Part shown: positions 1-10,645 of the stretch, piece after piece
Numbering within the stretch: position 1 is the first letter of the stretch
Layout: each line of letters begins with the position of its first letter
Source of the DNA: Hypoxylon rubiginosum
Lineage: Eukaryota > Ascomycota > Sordariomycetes > Xylariales > Hypoxylaceae
NCBI GenBank assembly: GCA_902806565.1
Contig: CADCXA010000029.1
Coordinates: 930,001-994,000 of the forward strand
DNA length: 64,000 nt
Direction of reading: 5' to 3'
Made by a program: the position numbers and the translations under genes
Notes under the pieces: model-generated
The model's database searches: none
Told to the model about the DNA's origin: nothing
Seen by the model: only the letters and a program-made list of their open reading frames with translations

Positions 1-26
1 TCGTAGCGGACCGAACTACCATCGTG

Positions 27-37
27 TCGGGTTCCGA
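27..37. promoter_or_regulatory. CGG-N3-CCG palindrome upstream of methyltransferase 1
   Basis: TCGGGTTCCGA is a perfect inverted repeat with a 3-nt centre, 146 bp before the ATG at 183. Zn2Cys6 proteins commonly bind paired CGG triplets. The same core recurs in four other promoter regions of the cluster. Confidence 0.45.
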
Positions 38-182
38 CTAGGAGGCATGCAATCCGACCAACAGATTTACGATGGAGTACATAATATACATCTGGGTCAC
101 ATTTTAAGCTATGGCGGGAGGTGGCATTCTTACCTACGAACATAGTAGTTATTCAATTCTGTCTTAGTCTTAGTCTTACACG

Positions 183-1170
183 ATGGCTACCTACGAGCAC
201 GCATATCCTTTGGATAACGAGAAAGAGATAAGCAGGCTGCGAAACCAGCACGATGTGATCAAGGTTGCCATGGGAGGACTCGTCCTTGCCCCTGTTGACC
301 TCTCCAAGTCCCCACTTAGAATTCTAGATTCGGGGACAGCCGACGGTAGGTGATGTGATCATCCGCGGCGCTATGATAGCTCTAAGCTCCCCTCGATTCT
401 TAACATGCAGGCATTAATAGATCCCTATACAGGCACCTGGATTCGGGACCTTGCAGCCACGTGCGCCCCGGTACGGCACGAATTCTACGGGACTGACATC
501 AACCCCGCAGATTTCCCAACCGACCCGCCGGCCGGTACGATCTATAAAGCCCACGATGTCAACAAGCCGTGGCCAGAGGATTGGAATAGCCGGTTTGACC
601 TGGTACACCAACGCTTTGTCTTAGTTGCCGGGGGTCCTAAGCAAAAAGAAGTGCTTGAATCCCTCGGCGAATTAGTCAAGCCGGGCGGATGGATCCAGCT
701 CATTGAAGCTACTAATGTGATTCCGGAAACCTGCGGGCCGGTTATGCATAGCTTTGTCAAGGTGATGAATGGGGTGTTCAAAGTTATGGGCGCCGACTTG
801 AAGCTGACCGAAAGGATTCCGGAATGGCTCGAAGGCGCGGGTTTCATCGATGTTGAGGATCGCATTGTTCCGCTCAAGCTAGGCGCCAAGAACCCGGATG
901 CAACCCTCGCTAGGAGGGGGGTATTCTCCACGACCTCAGCCGCCACAGGCCTTGCCGGCTTTGCTAAGAGTACGTTCAATTTGCCTTTGGCCGTAGCCTG
1001 CCCAATACTTCTATGCACGGATGCTGATCCAATCTTTAGCTCTACCTCAAGGTGCAGTCGATGTCGCCGTGGAGGAGCTCGAGACGCTTGGCTCTGACCT
1101 GGAAGAGGAGCTCATGAAGGTGGGAGGGATATATCCAGTCCGTGTGGTGTGGGGGCGTAAGGCCACTTAG
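183..1170 (+). CDS. SAM-dependent methyltransferase 1 (TAM/LaeA-like), cluster tailoring enzyme
   Basis: Join 183..345, 433..969, 1040..1170 gives 276 aa. Both introns have GT..AG ends and keep phase; splicing at 432 restores the motif DGTWIRDL, and splicing at 1039 gives a tail ending in VRVVWGRKAT. Class I methyltransferase motif I (RILDSGTADGTW) is at residues 46-57, the acidic loop GTD at 74-76, FDLVHQR at 109-115 and the post-motif VKPGGWIQLIE at 136-146. This layout is typical of the fungal TAM-domain family that O- or N-methylates secondary metabolites; the substrate cannot be read from sequence. A paralogue sits at 12,982-13,899 with the same motif order and introns at matching places. 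The promoter carries CGG-N3-CCG at 28-36. Family assignment is firm, the role inferred. Confidence 0.9.
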
Positions 1171-1351
1171 GTACTCACTCACTCAGCTCTTACATAGGCA
1201 TAAGATAGATACATCTAGGTCAGATATTTTCGTCAACCAAATACTAGGTTAGGTACCCAGGTACACATGGCTTAAGTGAGAAGTGTGCATCTGACCTGCA
1301 TTTCAGGCGTCTCGTTCATTTGCTTCAGCTTGTCCTTCCAACGAGTACTTC

Positions 1352-1362
1352 TCGGATACCGA
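1352..1362. promoter_or_regulatory. CGG-N3-CCG palindrome upstream of the rhodopsin-like gene
   Basis: TCGGATACCGA has the same TCGG-N3-CCGA form as the site at 27-37, about 240 bp before the ATG at 1600. It lies in the 429-bp gap after methyltransferase 1, which otherwise holds nothing recognised. Confidence 0.45.
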
Positions 1363-1599
1363 AGCGTTCGGAACTGCAGCTTTCTATTAATATAATACAA
1401 GTAGTGTGGCACATACGGCTAGCGGTTGGCCATTGTGAGTGTAATATGCATCCAACTTGGAGACACCTAGGTCTTCACCTTACCCGCTCTTTTGCTCATC
1501 AGGAAAGGTGCTCCAAAGTATTTCTTTTCCTTTTTTTCGATCTTACCTCCACCTGCCGTTGTTTCTGGATTTCCCCAAATCTGCACTCTTATCGCTACT

Positions 1600-2955
1600 A
1601 TGGATGCTTCTCTGTTATCTAGTTTGACACCTGAGCAGTTAGCTCAGCTGCCAGCTGGGCAGCCTCCGCCTGGTGTTGTGTCCAACTTTGACAATCCAGA
1701 CTCGATAGCCGGCAGTGCCATCGCCCCTATCTCGTTTTTCCTCGCCGTGATGATTATAGTGATGGCAATGCGGATGTATTGTCGGGTTTTCATTCTCAAA
1801 AGTGTTGGATTGGATGATTGGACGGCACTCCTGGCATCTGTAAGTTCCTACCATGCCCCAACCTCCAAGATTATGTCTAAAGGGATCTAGATGTTTGCTA
1901 CTGGACTTGCTGGTACAGCCCTATACCAGCTGTCCATGAATTGGTTCGGTCCTCATTCTTGGGACGTCCGCCTCACTGTCTACCTGTCGCCCACTTTCAA
2001 CAGCGTAAGGATCGAGATATGGTATGAACTCGTAGGCTGACAGACTGATTAAGTGATATAGTTGATCTTTGTCCTGTCCATGATGGTATCGGTCGCTAGT
2101 TTCCTAGTTAAAATCTCAGTTCTCCTCTTCATCGGTCGAGTATTTCCGCGCCGTGTCTCGCCCAAGTCCGCCATTGCTATCTGGATCGGCTTGGCGATCA
2201 ACATTGTAGCGTACTGTACTTTGATCATATACACCGGGGTAACATGCGCACCACGTAGTTCCGACCACGGCCAACTCCCCGGGGGGTGTACCGCGAAGCT
2301 TCGACAGAACCAAGGAATTGCCACCGCAAGTGTCAATGCTGCGCTGGACTTGTACGTCCTGGCTGTTGCGGTTCCGTCAATCTTGCACCTACAGATGACG
2401 ATGAAGAGGAAGCTTGGTATCATTGCTGTGCTAAGCATGGGCGTTGTGTAAGTATGACTGTGTATATCAAGGAAAGTTCGCTGACGTTGTTGAAGCGCGT
2501 GCGCCTTTAGCCTTGTATCGCTGTACTACCGCACTGGGACAGACCCCAACGAAGATCCTTCGCGCAACCAGACAGTCCCTCTCATCTTCACGTAATGAAC
2601 TCCCTACCAAATCCGACATTAAACTTACTCACATACGTCTAGTGTCCTCGAGCCTGTTTTTGGAATCATCACAGCCTGTCTACCTACTCTCCCAGCCCTT
2701 TGGGTCGAAATATCCAACAAAGCTGGATCATCAATTCGAAGTCTCTTCTCCCGCTCCCGGACAACAGTTAGTGGCAGCTTCGACCAGTCACACAGCAATA
2801 AGGAATTCAAAAGAAATAACTATGAGATGGGTAATGGATGGGCTGTCTTGAAAGGGAACTCTCAGAGTCTGGACAAGTCTGAAAGCAACACCTTCGTACA
2901 TGACATCGAACAAATGCCCATCAACCCATCCCGCAATGCGTACAACATCGACTAG
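1600..2955 (+). CDS. Fung_rhodopsin (PTH11-like) integral membrane protein
   Basis: Join 1600..1839, 1891..2004, 2062..2447, 2511..2591, 2643..2955 gives 377 aa with four short introns, all phase-consistent. The protein has about seven hydrophobic helices; the family hallmark VGLDDWTALLAS follows the first helix, then a helix/loop with YQLSMNWFGPH, the segment LVKISVLLFIGRVFP, a Cys-bearing extracellular loop (TCAPRSSDHGQLPGGC) and LYYRTGTDPNEDPS before the last helix. The soluble tail is Ser/Asn-rich. This large ascomycete family resembles PTH11 receptors, but most members have no known ligand. Its place between a methyltransferase and a P450 and the palindrome upstream suggest co-regulation with the cluster. 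Transport or sensing of the product is inference. Confidence 0.88.
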
Positions 2956-3530
2956 ACGTATTCGAAATGTCAGACCGAGAAGCTTTAAACGGACATTGAG
3001 TAGTTACGGATAGTTGAAAGGAGGATAGGAGGGTTGAGTTTATTATTATGTGAGGTACTTGGGAGAAATGTATAGACATCTCCCTAAGTACCCCACACAA
3101 TGTGGAGGGTGAGTCGAATTGTCTGAAATTTATATTGCTCTGTATAACTACCTAGTAAAGCTATGATAAATATAAATGCGGTCGCCAACACTACCACAGT
3201 CCTGTAGCTGTCTCCAGGAGTTTAGTAATTGCCTTGGTATACATTAAATTGAGTTATATCTACTGTTGAACTAGGGGGTAGAGGGATCGTTATCAGGTAC
3301 AGTACATGGCATCTCAGCCAAGGGGGTCCAGATGAGGTAGGACTCCCGTTATCACTCATATAGTGCAATGATTAATGCACCTAGTTCCGGTTCATGATGT
3401 ATTATTATTTTAGGATCTACTGCTGAATTGATCGTTCTAGAACATATATTCCCGAATAATGACTTCCATACCATTGTCCACCCAGCCTTACATTTAGGCA
3501 CCTATCCAATGTAGGTATATAATCGCAGCC
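2956..3530. other. Convergent intergenic region, no gene seen
   Basis: This 575-bp AT-rich stretch separates the 3' ends of the rhodopsin-like gene (+) and P450-1 (-). It must hold both 3' UTRs. I see no further coding signal. Confidence 0.6.
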
Positions 3531-5263
3531 CTACGCCTTCATTCTTCTTCTTAAGGTGATCTCTTGGGTAACGTTTGGGAAGGACATGCCCTCGAATGTC
3601 AACCTTGGCGGCTCTCCACCTTCACGTTCCCACGACAGATCATAATCGAGCAGCAATCTAGCTAACAGAATTTTCAACAAGCGAACTGCAATGAAGCGGC
3701 CAGGGCAGGCATGGTTTCCATAACCAAATCTGCACATCACCATTAGCTACCTAGCGATACACAGTCGACGCATTGACTTACGTTAGGTTGCTGTAGCTAG
3801 TATGGGACGCTGCCCACCGACTCACCCCATCCTCTTGCCTGGCGTCCGTCGCTGCTAGCTTCACGAACCGAAAACCGTCAAACTCATTTGGATTTGCAAG
3901 GAAGTCTGGATCTTGCTGGCATGCCTCAGCGGGAAAGGCGATGCGGGTACCCGGTGGGATCTGTAAGCCGTCCGAGAAGGTAAAGGGGGCATCCCTCACA
4001 ACTCTTGTGGCATTTACTGCACGTTATATCAGCTCCGTTTGGAGATTGTTGCTAGTATAAATAGGTATAGTACGTACGAGAGAAAGCGGGGTATAGCCGG
4101 TGCGTCTCGCGGATGAAACTGTCCAACTTCGGAAGCTCATTGAAGATCGGATCGTTCCAACCGTGCTTGTTAATCGCTGCTTGAGCTTCCTCACGCAATG
4201 GTGCAATATAGGACTGCTCTTCTAGGAACTTGAATAGCATGGTCGTGACGCTTATTGCCGGCGATTGTCCCGAGGCCCATATCAGTTGGAGTGTCTCATG
4301 TGACAAAGTGTGCAGGGGTGTATTTCGATGATGGCCATCTAGTGGGAACTCATGAAGGATGTTAAGGGTACACTGTACAGCGTCAAATTCTGTGTTATTG
4401 TAGGTCCCTAGTTTGTGGTCCTCCATTCTTTTAGCAATAAAGGGCTTGATCATTTCAATGAGACGATATTGCCGAAAATGCTGGTGGTATTTCCACAATG
4501 GCCAGGCCAGAAGATCGCGAAGAAACCCACGAAAGGGCATTTTAAGCATGAGGAATCCCGTCAGGAAGTTGCCGTCAAAGTAAGCCGTAGTTGCATTGAG
4601 GAAAGCCTCGTTTCGAGACAGCTCTTTACCAGCAATGATGCGAGTCATGGTCCGCAGACTCACAGAAGTCATAACTGTTAAGGCGTTGAAGGATTTGGAT
4701 TCCTCATCCCCGAGTCCTATCTCCTTTTCAAATGCGTACAGGGACTCTTCAAACATAGCACCAGAAAGCTTAGCTATTAGGCAAGTTAGTGAGACCGCTT
4801 CAGGAACAGGGCTGCTGTACCGACGTAGCTGTGGATTCACCCCCTTAATCACGGCAAATACCATGCGGCTTGACTTGAATAGGTCGCCAACCCAGTTATA
4901 TAAAAATAGAATATCGCTAATGCTATCGACAAAGGCAAGATGGTCTCTACCGGCGCGGCGTATATCGGGAAGATATTTGGCCGGCAAGATCATGTAATAT
5001 TTCTGCCAGTAGCGGACAAGGAAAGGCCTTCCCGTAGTTCGACATATCTGTAAATCGTGAGCACGGCAAGAGCATTTGTTGTGTGCATAGACGTTTACTT
5101 GGTGATAGCCTTGCAGGATGGCAGCTGATACAGGATTCGCACTTCCACGATGTGGTTTAATCACTTGAAACTCATGTTTCCTTGTGGGCTGTACTGCCCA
5201 ACGTATGGCCCAGAGGGCCAGCAGGAGTATTGCAATAACGAAGAACTCCATGGCACCGGGCAT
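3531..5263 (-). CDS. Cytochrome P450-1, microsomal monooxygenase
   Basis: Complement of join 3531..3729, 3782..4016, 4078..5047, 5099..5263 gives 522 aa, normal P450 length. An N-terminal membrane anchor spans about residues 7-20, the I-helix area reads [12 protein letters not shown], the K-helix ExxR is E369-R372 (ETHR), and the haem loop [12 protein letters not shown] puts the axial Cys at 465. The 51-nt intron at 5048-5098 is in frame and stop-free; removing it aligns [10 protein letters not shown] with the matching join in P450-2. It resembles the CYP68/ent-kaurene-oxidase-like clan by its CPGRF loop, though the exact family is unsure. A second in-frame Met four codons down (5251) could be the start. 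It is divergent from flavoprotein 1 across 346 bp. Likely an oxidative tailoring enzyme. Confidence 0.92.
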
Positions 5264-5282
5264 TCGCGTTGCCCAGCGGGGT

Positions 5283-5389
5283 TCGGCGAGCGACGGGTCA
5301 TGTTGATGTATTGAATATATTGAGCCAGGTTACATCATAAATGACCTCGCAGTCCGGATCGCGGAGTCGCTCGCCGCAGCGGTGCCCGA
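5283..5389. promoter_or_regulatory. Divergent promoter of P450-1 and flavoprotein 1 with paired GC motifs
   Basis: The shared 346-bp region holds CGGTGCCCG (5380-5388), the CGG-N3-CCG core also found in other cluster promoters. It also holds an inverted repeat of CGGCGAGCGA (5284-5293) and TCGCTCGCCG (5367-5376). TCGGCGAGCGA at 5283-5293 matches the TCG-N5-CGA form known for AflR sites. One regulator could drive both genes. Confidence 0.4.
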
Positions 5390-5609
5390 GTTGGAAGATG
5401 GAGGCAGGGAGGTACACAAGGTAAGGAGCCCTATGTTACACCGGCGGTTAGCTGGGCGCAGCTGTTAATACGGCTGCCTCACGTTGGGGGCCAACCCCCG
5501 CAACGAACAAAGAAAGCATTCGTCCTCCGCCCCCCTCTCCCCTTTTCTTTTTCCGTCAAACTTCAACCAACTCTTCTCAAAATTCATCGCATACTTACCT
5601 ACTTAAATC

Positions 5610-6626
5610 ATGTCTTTCGTTGACGTGCTCATTGTCGGCGGCGGTCCGTCGGGCCTCTCGGCTGCGCTCACTCTCGTCCGTCAAAACCATACTGTGGTTC
5701 TCTTCGATACTAACGAATGTCGCGCCAACCCTTCCCTCTTTCTTCATGGATTCACTGGCTGGGAACACAGATCACCAGCGGAGTATCGCACTGTTGCGCG
5801 CAAGGAGCTAAATCCATTCAAGTGTTTCACTGCCGTCGACGCCGAGGTTACTAACTTGGCTCCGGTTAACGGCGGCTTCGAAGCAACCGTCAAAAACGGC
5901 GAGACTTACCAGGGCAAGAAAGTTATACTAGCCAACGGCGTGTCGAGCATTTACCCCGATATCCCCGGATATGCTGACTGCTGGGGTAAGGGAATGTAGG
6001 TGTACACCCCTCCCTCGAGAGAGGAAAAGCTTGCACTCTAATTATTGAACGTGCGTAGCTTTCACAACCTCTTCGCCCAGGCCTACCAGGAGGACCCCTC
6101 CAGCGTACGTTGCGGCGTCTTGGCTGTCGACTGGATTGCCATGCCCCGGTTCACCTTTCATCTGTCGCACTTAGCATGCCAGCTGGCTCATAATGTCACC
6201 ATCTACACGAACGGCAACGAGGAGCTAGTGAAGCAGATTGCTCCAACCATCAAAGGCAAGCCGTGGACGCCGGACACCCGGAAGATTGCAAAGCTAGCAC
6301 TTAAGTCGCCCGGAGATACGGCTGTGGAGATTACTTTCGAGGATGGCAGCACCGTGACTGAGGCTTTCTTAGGCCACAGCCCGATCACACGCCTCAACGG
6401 CCCATTTGCTGAGCAGCTCGGTCTAAAAGTCTCCCAGATGGGGGGAGAGTATGAGATCTCTGGCCCGTTCCAGGCGACCAATGTCCCTGGCGTATATGCC
6501 GCTGGTGACACGATGAATATGTTCAAGGTCTTGTCAAACGCGGTTGCAAGTGGAGCGCAGGCTGCAGCCGGCGTAGCTGTCCAGTTGCAGGAGGAGAAGT
6601 GGGATCTCCCTTCTGTTTACGGTTAG
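5610..6626 (+). CDS. Thioredoxin-reductase-like FAD/NAD(P) oxidoreductase 1, lacking CXXC
   Basis: Join 5610..5995, 6059..6626 gives 317 aa, the usual size of GliT/thioredoxin-reductase-like cluster flavoproteins. The FAD dinucleotide fold GGGPSG is at residues 10-15, TGWE follows as in the family, and the C-terminal FAD contact GVYAAGD is at 273-279. The intron junction makes IFHNLFAQAYQE, where GliT-type enzymes carry CxxC; here N132 and A135 replace both cysteines. Dithiol chemistry as in GliT is therefore impossible by the known mechanism, so it more likely oxidises or reduces a substrate through FAD alone, or has another role. The paralogue is at 11,843-12,871. It lies head to head with P450-1. 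Family is certain, reaction unknown. Confidence 0.9.
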
Positions 6627-6999
6627 GTCATGTAGATCCTTAAGTTGGCTTGTCCCAGCTCCTCGGTTGGTTAGTTTAGGTACCTCGTATACGAAGTATA
6701 CATGGTCAACTCTACAATTGATGTACAAGAAAGGAAGGAAGAAACCCAGATAGCCTTGATATGAAATAAACCTATCCTCCCTCATAATCTGCCTACGCAG
6801 TGCCATGTAGTCACTGTTACTATCAACTGGTAGAACAGAACAGAGTTAATACGTCAGTGAAATCAATATTACCTCAGGGGAGAGAAGATGGAACGTCGAT
6901 AAATTCTCTTCTAGGCGCCGAAATAGCCCAGCCTGCTCACTGATAAGCACATCTACATGGGGTATAAAATACGATCAATCTACTCGAGAGTGCATTTTC
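6627..6999. other. Convergent 3' region, no gene seen
   Basis: This 373-bp gap lies between the 3' ends of flavoprotein 1 (+) and the MFS gene (-). I see nothing in it but presumed UTR sequence. Confidence 0.6.
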
Positions 7000-8724
7000 T
7001 CAAGCTTGCTCCGATCCATCTTTATTCGCCTCCTCTTCCAATCCATACTCTGTCTCTAAGTTCTCCCTCAGCTTGATCCTCTTCTCGAGAAAGACGAGTA
7101 AAAATCCCAATAAGCTGAATCCAAGGGCCGTGTACCAGACACTTTGCAAGCTTATTGTGTACAATCGGAGCGTCTGATCCCTTGACTCACCAGTCAGGGA
7201 AGCCAGTAGGGGGCCGTTTGCTTGGGAGTAAGCGTCGCCTGCAGCCACCGCCGTACGCACACCTGGGTCTTGCACAACATTCAGATTATGGGTGATTTGA
7301 TTGTTGAAGACAAGAGAGGGTATAGTAAAACCCCAAACAAAGCCAAACGAGCGAAGGAACGCGTGCACTGCAGTCGAAGCCGCGACGTCGGCCTCTGGCA
7401 AAGATGACTGAATACCAGGTAGGATGGACATGATCAAGCATCCAAGCCCGTAAGCACCGAAGAATTGCCAGAAGACCCATTTGACGGTCGAGGTGGTAGC
7501 ATCCATAGATGAGAAGAGACCGGACGCCAGCGCGAGGAAACCAAAGCCGGCCCAGTGTAGTGGCTTGTACTGTCCCGTCTTTGTCATGATAACCCCGTTG
7601 ATGATTGCGCTGGGCACGAGAAAAACGTTGAAGGGGAGCACCTGTACGGAGGAAAAGAGTTGTGTCGAGCCTCTAAGGGTCTGGAAGTAGTATGGAAGAT
7701 AGTAGACCGTCCACTCCAGTAACATGGAGGAAATAAAATTGATGGCGAAGCCGGTCACCGCAGTGCGGTTTGAGAAGATGCGGGGCGGCATCGTGGGTTC
7801 TTTGCAGAGGGGAGAGATTTCGTAGCCGGCGAAGACGAGCCAGCCGACACCACCCAGCACGATGGGGACGATGACGTGGAAAGAAGACCACGGGTAGAGC
7901 TGGCCGCCCATAACAAGCCCCACGAGCATGGAACAAGTCGCGGCAATGAATATAGTGTTGCCGACAAGGTCGATGCGTGCGACAGCCGCCTTCCAGTGTG
8001 CATGGACAGGCATCTTAAGCCGCAAAAAGATGGCTGCGAGAATGAATCCTATCCCACCTATAGGTACGCTGATGTAGAAGCACCACCGCCACGTTGCCCT
8101 CGTACTGAAAGCGCCGCCGACGATGGGCCCAATGAGGACAGCAAGACTTCCGGTTGAAAGAACAATGCCGAGGTATTGAGCTCGTTCGCGTAGTGGAAGC
8201 AGATCGCTCACAATAACCTCCATAAGCACCATGATGCCGCCGCCGCCCAACCCCTGAACTGTCCTGCCGGCAACCAGCATAGAAAAGCCTGTAGCGCCAC
8301 CGCTAATGCCGCTTCCCACCGTGAAAAGCGCGAGCGAGACCAACATAGGCCAGCGCCTGCCATATATGTTGGCGAGCTGTCCAAATGTGGGTTGGATGGC
8401 AGCTGCAGCGATGGAATAAGCGGCGTTGATCCAGATGTAACTCGTGCCGGCATCGATATCGCGCACGATGAGTGGCATCGCAGTAGAGAGGATGGTCGCG
8501 TTAAGGTTCGCGGTGAAGGCGGATAAGCATAGGCTGACGAAAACAAGCCAGAAGCGCGCCGGTTTTGGCGCTGGCTTCGGTATGGGTGTGAGTGCTTCGA
8601 CAACTTCATGTTCAGTCGAGTTCTCAGCAGAGACAGTTGCCGTGTCGAAACCCGTCCCCGAGACTTTCTCGTCGGTGCTTTCTCCCCCGGGCAGAGGCTG
8701 CCCTTCCTGGATTTGACCAGCCAT
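7000..8724 (-). CDS. MFS transporter, DHA14-like drug/metabolite exporter
   Basis: A single uninterrupted exon gives 574 aa when read from the ATG at 8722-8724 (MAGQIQEG). A longer frame runs upstream to 8799, but its extra 25 residues are hydrophobic and unlike the usual acidic N-terminus of this family. About 14 membrane helices follow a charged N-terminal tail of some 60 residues. Motif A-like LANIYGRRWPM lies between helices 2 and 3, AGRTVQGLGGGG in helix 4, and the antiporter motif C region is GPIVGGAF in helix 5. Such proteins sit in the plasma membrane or vesicles and export secondary metabolites by proton antiport. Its place inside the cluster, divergent from the acyltransferase gene, suggests it exports the product. 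Confidence 0.93.
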   Translation of the reverse strand: MAGQIQEGQPLPGGESTDEKVSGTGFDTATVSAENSTEHEVVEALTPIPKPAPKPARFWLVFVSLCLSAFTANLNATILSTAMPLIVRDIDAGTSYIWINAAYSIAAAAIQPTFGQLANIYGRRWPMLVSLALFTVGSGISGGATGFSMLVAGRTVQGLGGGGIMVLMEVIVSDLLPLRERAQYLGIVLSTGSLAVLIGPIVGGAFSTRATWRWCFYISVPIGGIGFILAAIFLRLKMPVHAHWKAAVARIDLVGNTIFIAATCSMLVGLVMGGQLYPWSSFHVIVPIVLGGVGWLVFAGYEISPLCKEPTMPPRIFSNRTAVTGFAINFISSMLLEWTVYYLPYYFQTLRGSTQLFSSVQVLPFNVFLVPSAIINGVIMTKTGQYKPLHWAGFGFLALASGLFSSMDATTSTVKWVFWQFFGAYGLGCLIMSILPGIQSSLPEADVAASTAVHAFLRSFGFVWGFTIPSLVFNNQITHNLNVVQDPGVRTAVAAGDAYSQANGPLLASLTGESRDQTLRLYTISLQSVWYTALGFSLLGFLLVFLEKRIKLRENLETEYGLEEEANKDGSEQA

Positions 8725-8940
8725 TTCAAAACAAGCAATAATATGTTCTTCAAAGACAAAATGGCAAAACTTGGAAGCGACTGAAAAACATACAAACATA
8801 CACCCGACCCTTAAACTATCAGCTAGGGATAATCAGGCAAACACAAGCCGCCCGATCATCATTGATGCCTTAAAATACCGTGTTCGAATGAAACGCTGCG
8901 CCTGGACGAATGAATCGAGCGAAGGTGCTGTAGGCGTGTC

Positions 8941-8951
8941 TCGGTTTCCGG
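8941..8951. promoter_or_regulatory. CGG-N3-CCG site in the MFS/acyltransferase divergent promoter
   Basis: TCGGTTTCCGG lies 217 bp upstream of the MFS start. It has the TCGG-N3-CCGR form shared with 27-37 and 1352-1362. Confidence 0.42.
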
Positions 8952-9094
8952 CTGCCCAGTCGGAACTATTCACTGTTTCCTCAGGCTAAATCCCTACATG
9001 TACGTACAGCAGCCCTCTTTTGTTGGAGCCTTGTGTAACGAGTACAACATACCAGGTATTCTTTCATTGAACGAATCACATAGCTATCTGCAAG

Positions 9095-9105
9095 TCGGCC
9101 CCCGG
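9095..9105. promoter_or_regulatory. Second CGG-N3-CCG site in the MFS/acyltransferase promoter
   Basis: TCGGCCCCCGG lies about 200 bp upstream of the acyltransferase ATG at 9306. It is the second copy of the motif in this 581-bp divergent promoter. Confidence 0.42.
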
Positions 9106-9305
9106 CCGGGTCCCGACAGTTGCTCACGGTTGGTCGGTACCTCCTATTTCACCATGTATCCGAAATTATGTCGTAGAGTCTACATATGTGAAGGCGTATT
9201 CTACCTAGGTAGCTAACAACCCTGGTCGCAGCCGCCAGTATGGGCGATCATTGATGGGTACATCCGCTTCTCAAACAGGTGTTTCGTTGTCCAAACCCGA
9301 CCGTC

Positions 9306-10645
9306 ATGGTCGAACTCAGGGAACCGTCTGCATCTATTGCCCCCCATGCAGCGCTATATCTTGTACAGATCGTTGCTCTAGCCCTCCCCCCTTCTAGGGC
9401 CCGTAACCGTATCTTCTCAGTACAGATCATCGGCCTCGCCGTCTACGCGCACCTTCATCCCCACTTCACCAACGACGTCGGATTAGCACAGCCCTTCTCT
9501 ATCGCGTGGTCCTACTACCTAGCAACACTCGCAAAGCTACTCTTCTCGGGCCCCCAAGGTCCAGAAGCCAAATTCTGGCGTGTCGACCGCCCTAGACAGG
9601 AGGCCATAGCATACAGACCGTTCAGCTGGCAAAAGCTGCGCTGGGCGTTTGCCCTGATTATCAACCAGCGTGGCATCCGCTGGAATCACGAGGTAAAGAA
9701 TGTGCACCCCGCGGAGACTACGAACAAGGTCAATTTCCTCGCGTTACAGGCTTGGAAGTTTCTGAAGTTCCTTCTCGTTGCCGACCTCCTTTTCAGCTTG
9801 AGCCGGCGTCTCTTCTACACCGACATCAACGGCGTTGTCGGGACACTCCGTAGCCATGAGCTTACCCTAAGACATCCGGACTGGCGTTGGAGCCTTTTCA
9901 AGGCTCTCGTCTTCGGCGCCATGCCGTACTTTATGCTTAGCATGCAATATGCATTTCTGGCATTCGTAGCCGTAATGCTGGGTATCTCTAAGCCGCAGGT
10001 ATGTCCTTGAAGTTGAGACTGTTCGCGGGAAGTTACTAAGTAGTAAAAGGATTGGCCACCTGCGTTCGGTCCCATTGCAGATGTCACTACTGTGCGGCTA
10101 TTTTGGGGCAAATACTGGCATCAGCAGCTCCGGCACGTAAGTTTCTTGCTTGCCTGTACTCCTGGACACCCGCTAACACTTGATTCCTTGGCTAGATGTT
10201 GACATCCTACACGGATGAATTTGTTAGAGTCTTACATATCAAAAAGGGGACCAACCTGTCATCGTACAGTACACTATATCTTGCTTTCCTGTTCTCGGGC
10301 ATATTTCACGCGATTTCTCAGCGGCAGATGCCTCGTCCAGCAGACGTATCAGACAGTGATATTGTGGTTGGGTTCTTTCTCTTCTTCGTCTGGCAAGCGG
10401 CGGCAATCACCGTGGAAGATTTTGCGCAGTGGCGTTGGAAACGATCGGCCGGTGTACATGGGCTGGGCGAAAGCCGCTATGTTGTTCGTCTTGTAGGGTA
10501 TATTTGGGTGACCTTGTCAATCTGGGCTAGCCTTCCACTGGCAGGAGACTGCTTTCTGCGAATGCGTATGGGTGAACAATCATTTCTACCGTTCACGCTC
10601 ACTGGTCCACTCATTGATGGGCTGGTGCCAATACCACCCAGGTAG
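9306..10645 (+). CDS. MBOAT_2 (wax-synthase-like) membrane acyltransferase
   Basis: Join 9306..9998, 10050..10136, 10196..10645 gives 409 aa. The family signature RGIRWN is at residues 122-127, DWPPAFG at 232-238 exactly on the first splice junction, and LFWGKYWHQQLRH just after. The presumed catalytic His is H298 in FSGIFHA. About eight hydrophobic helices fit an ER membrane enzyme. Members in fungal terpenoid and meroterpenoid clusters O-acetylate hydroxyl groups; Tri7-like and wax-synthase-like proteins are the closest named types. The ATG at 9306 is the first in frame. It likely acylates a hydroxyl installed by one of the two P450s, which is inference from context. Confidence 0.9.

Noticed and set aside
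160..179. Three GTCTTA-like units resembling a telomeric repeat
   Set aside because: Only three copies, wrong unit (not TTAGGG), and a gene starts directly after.
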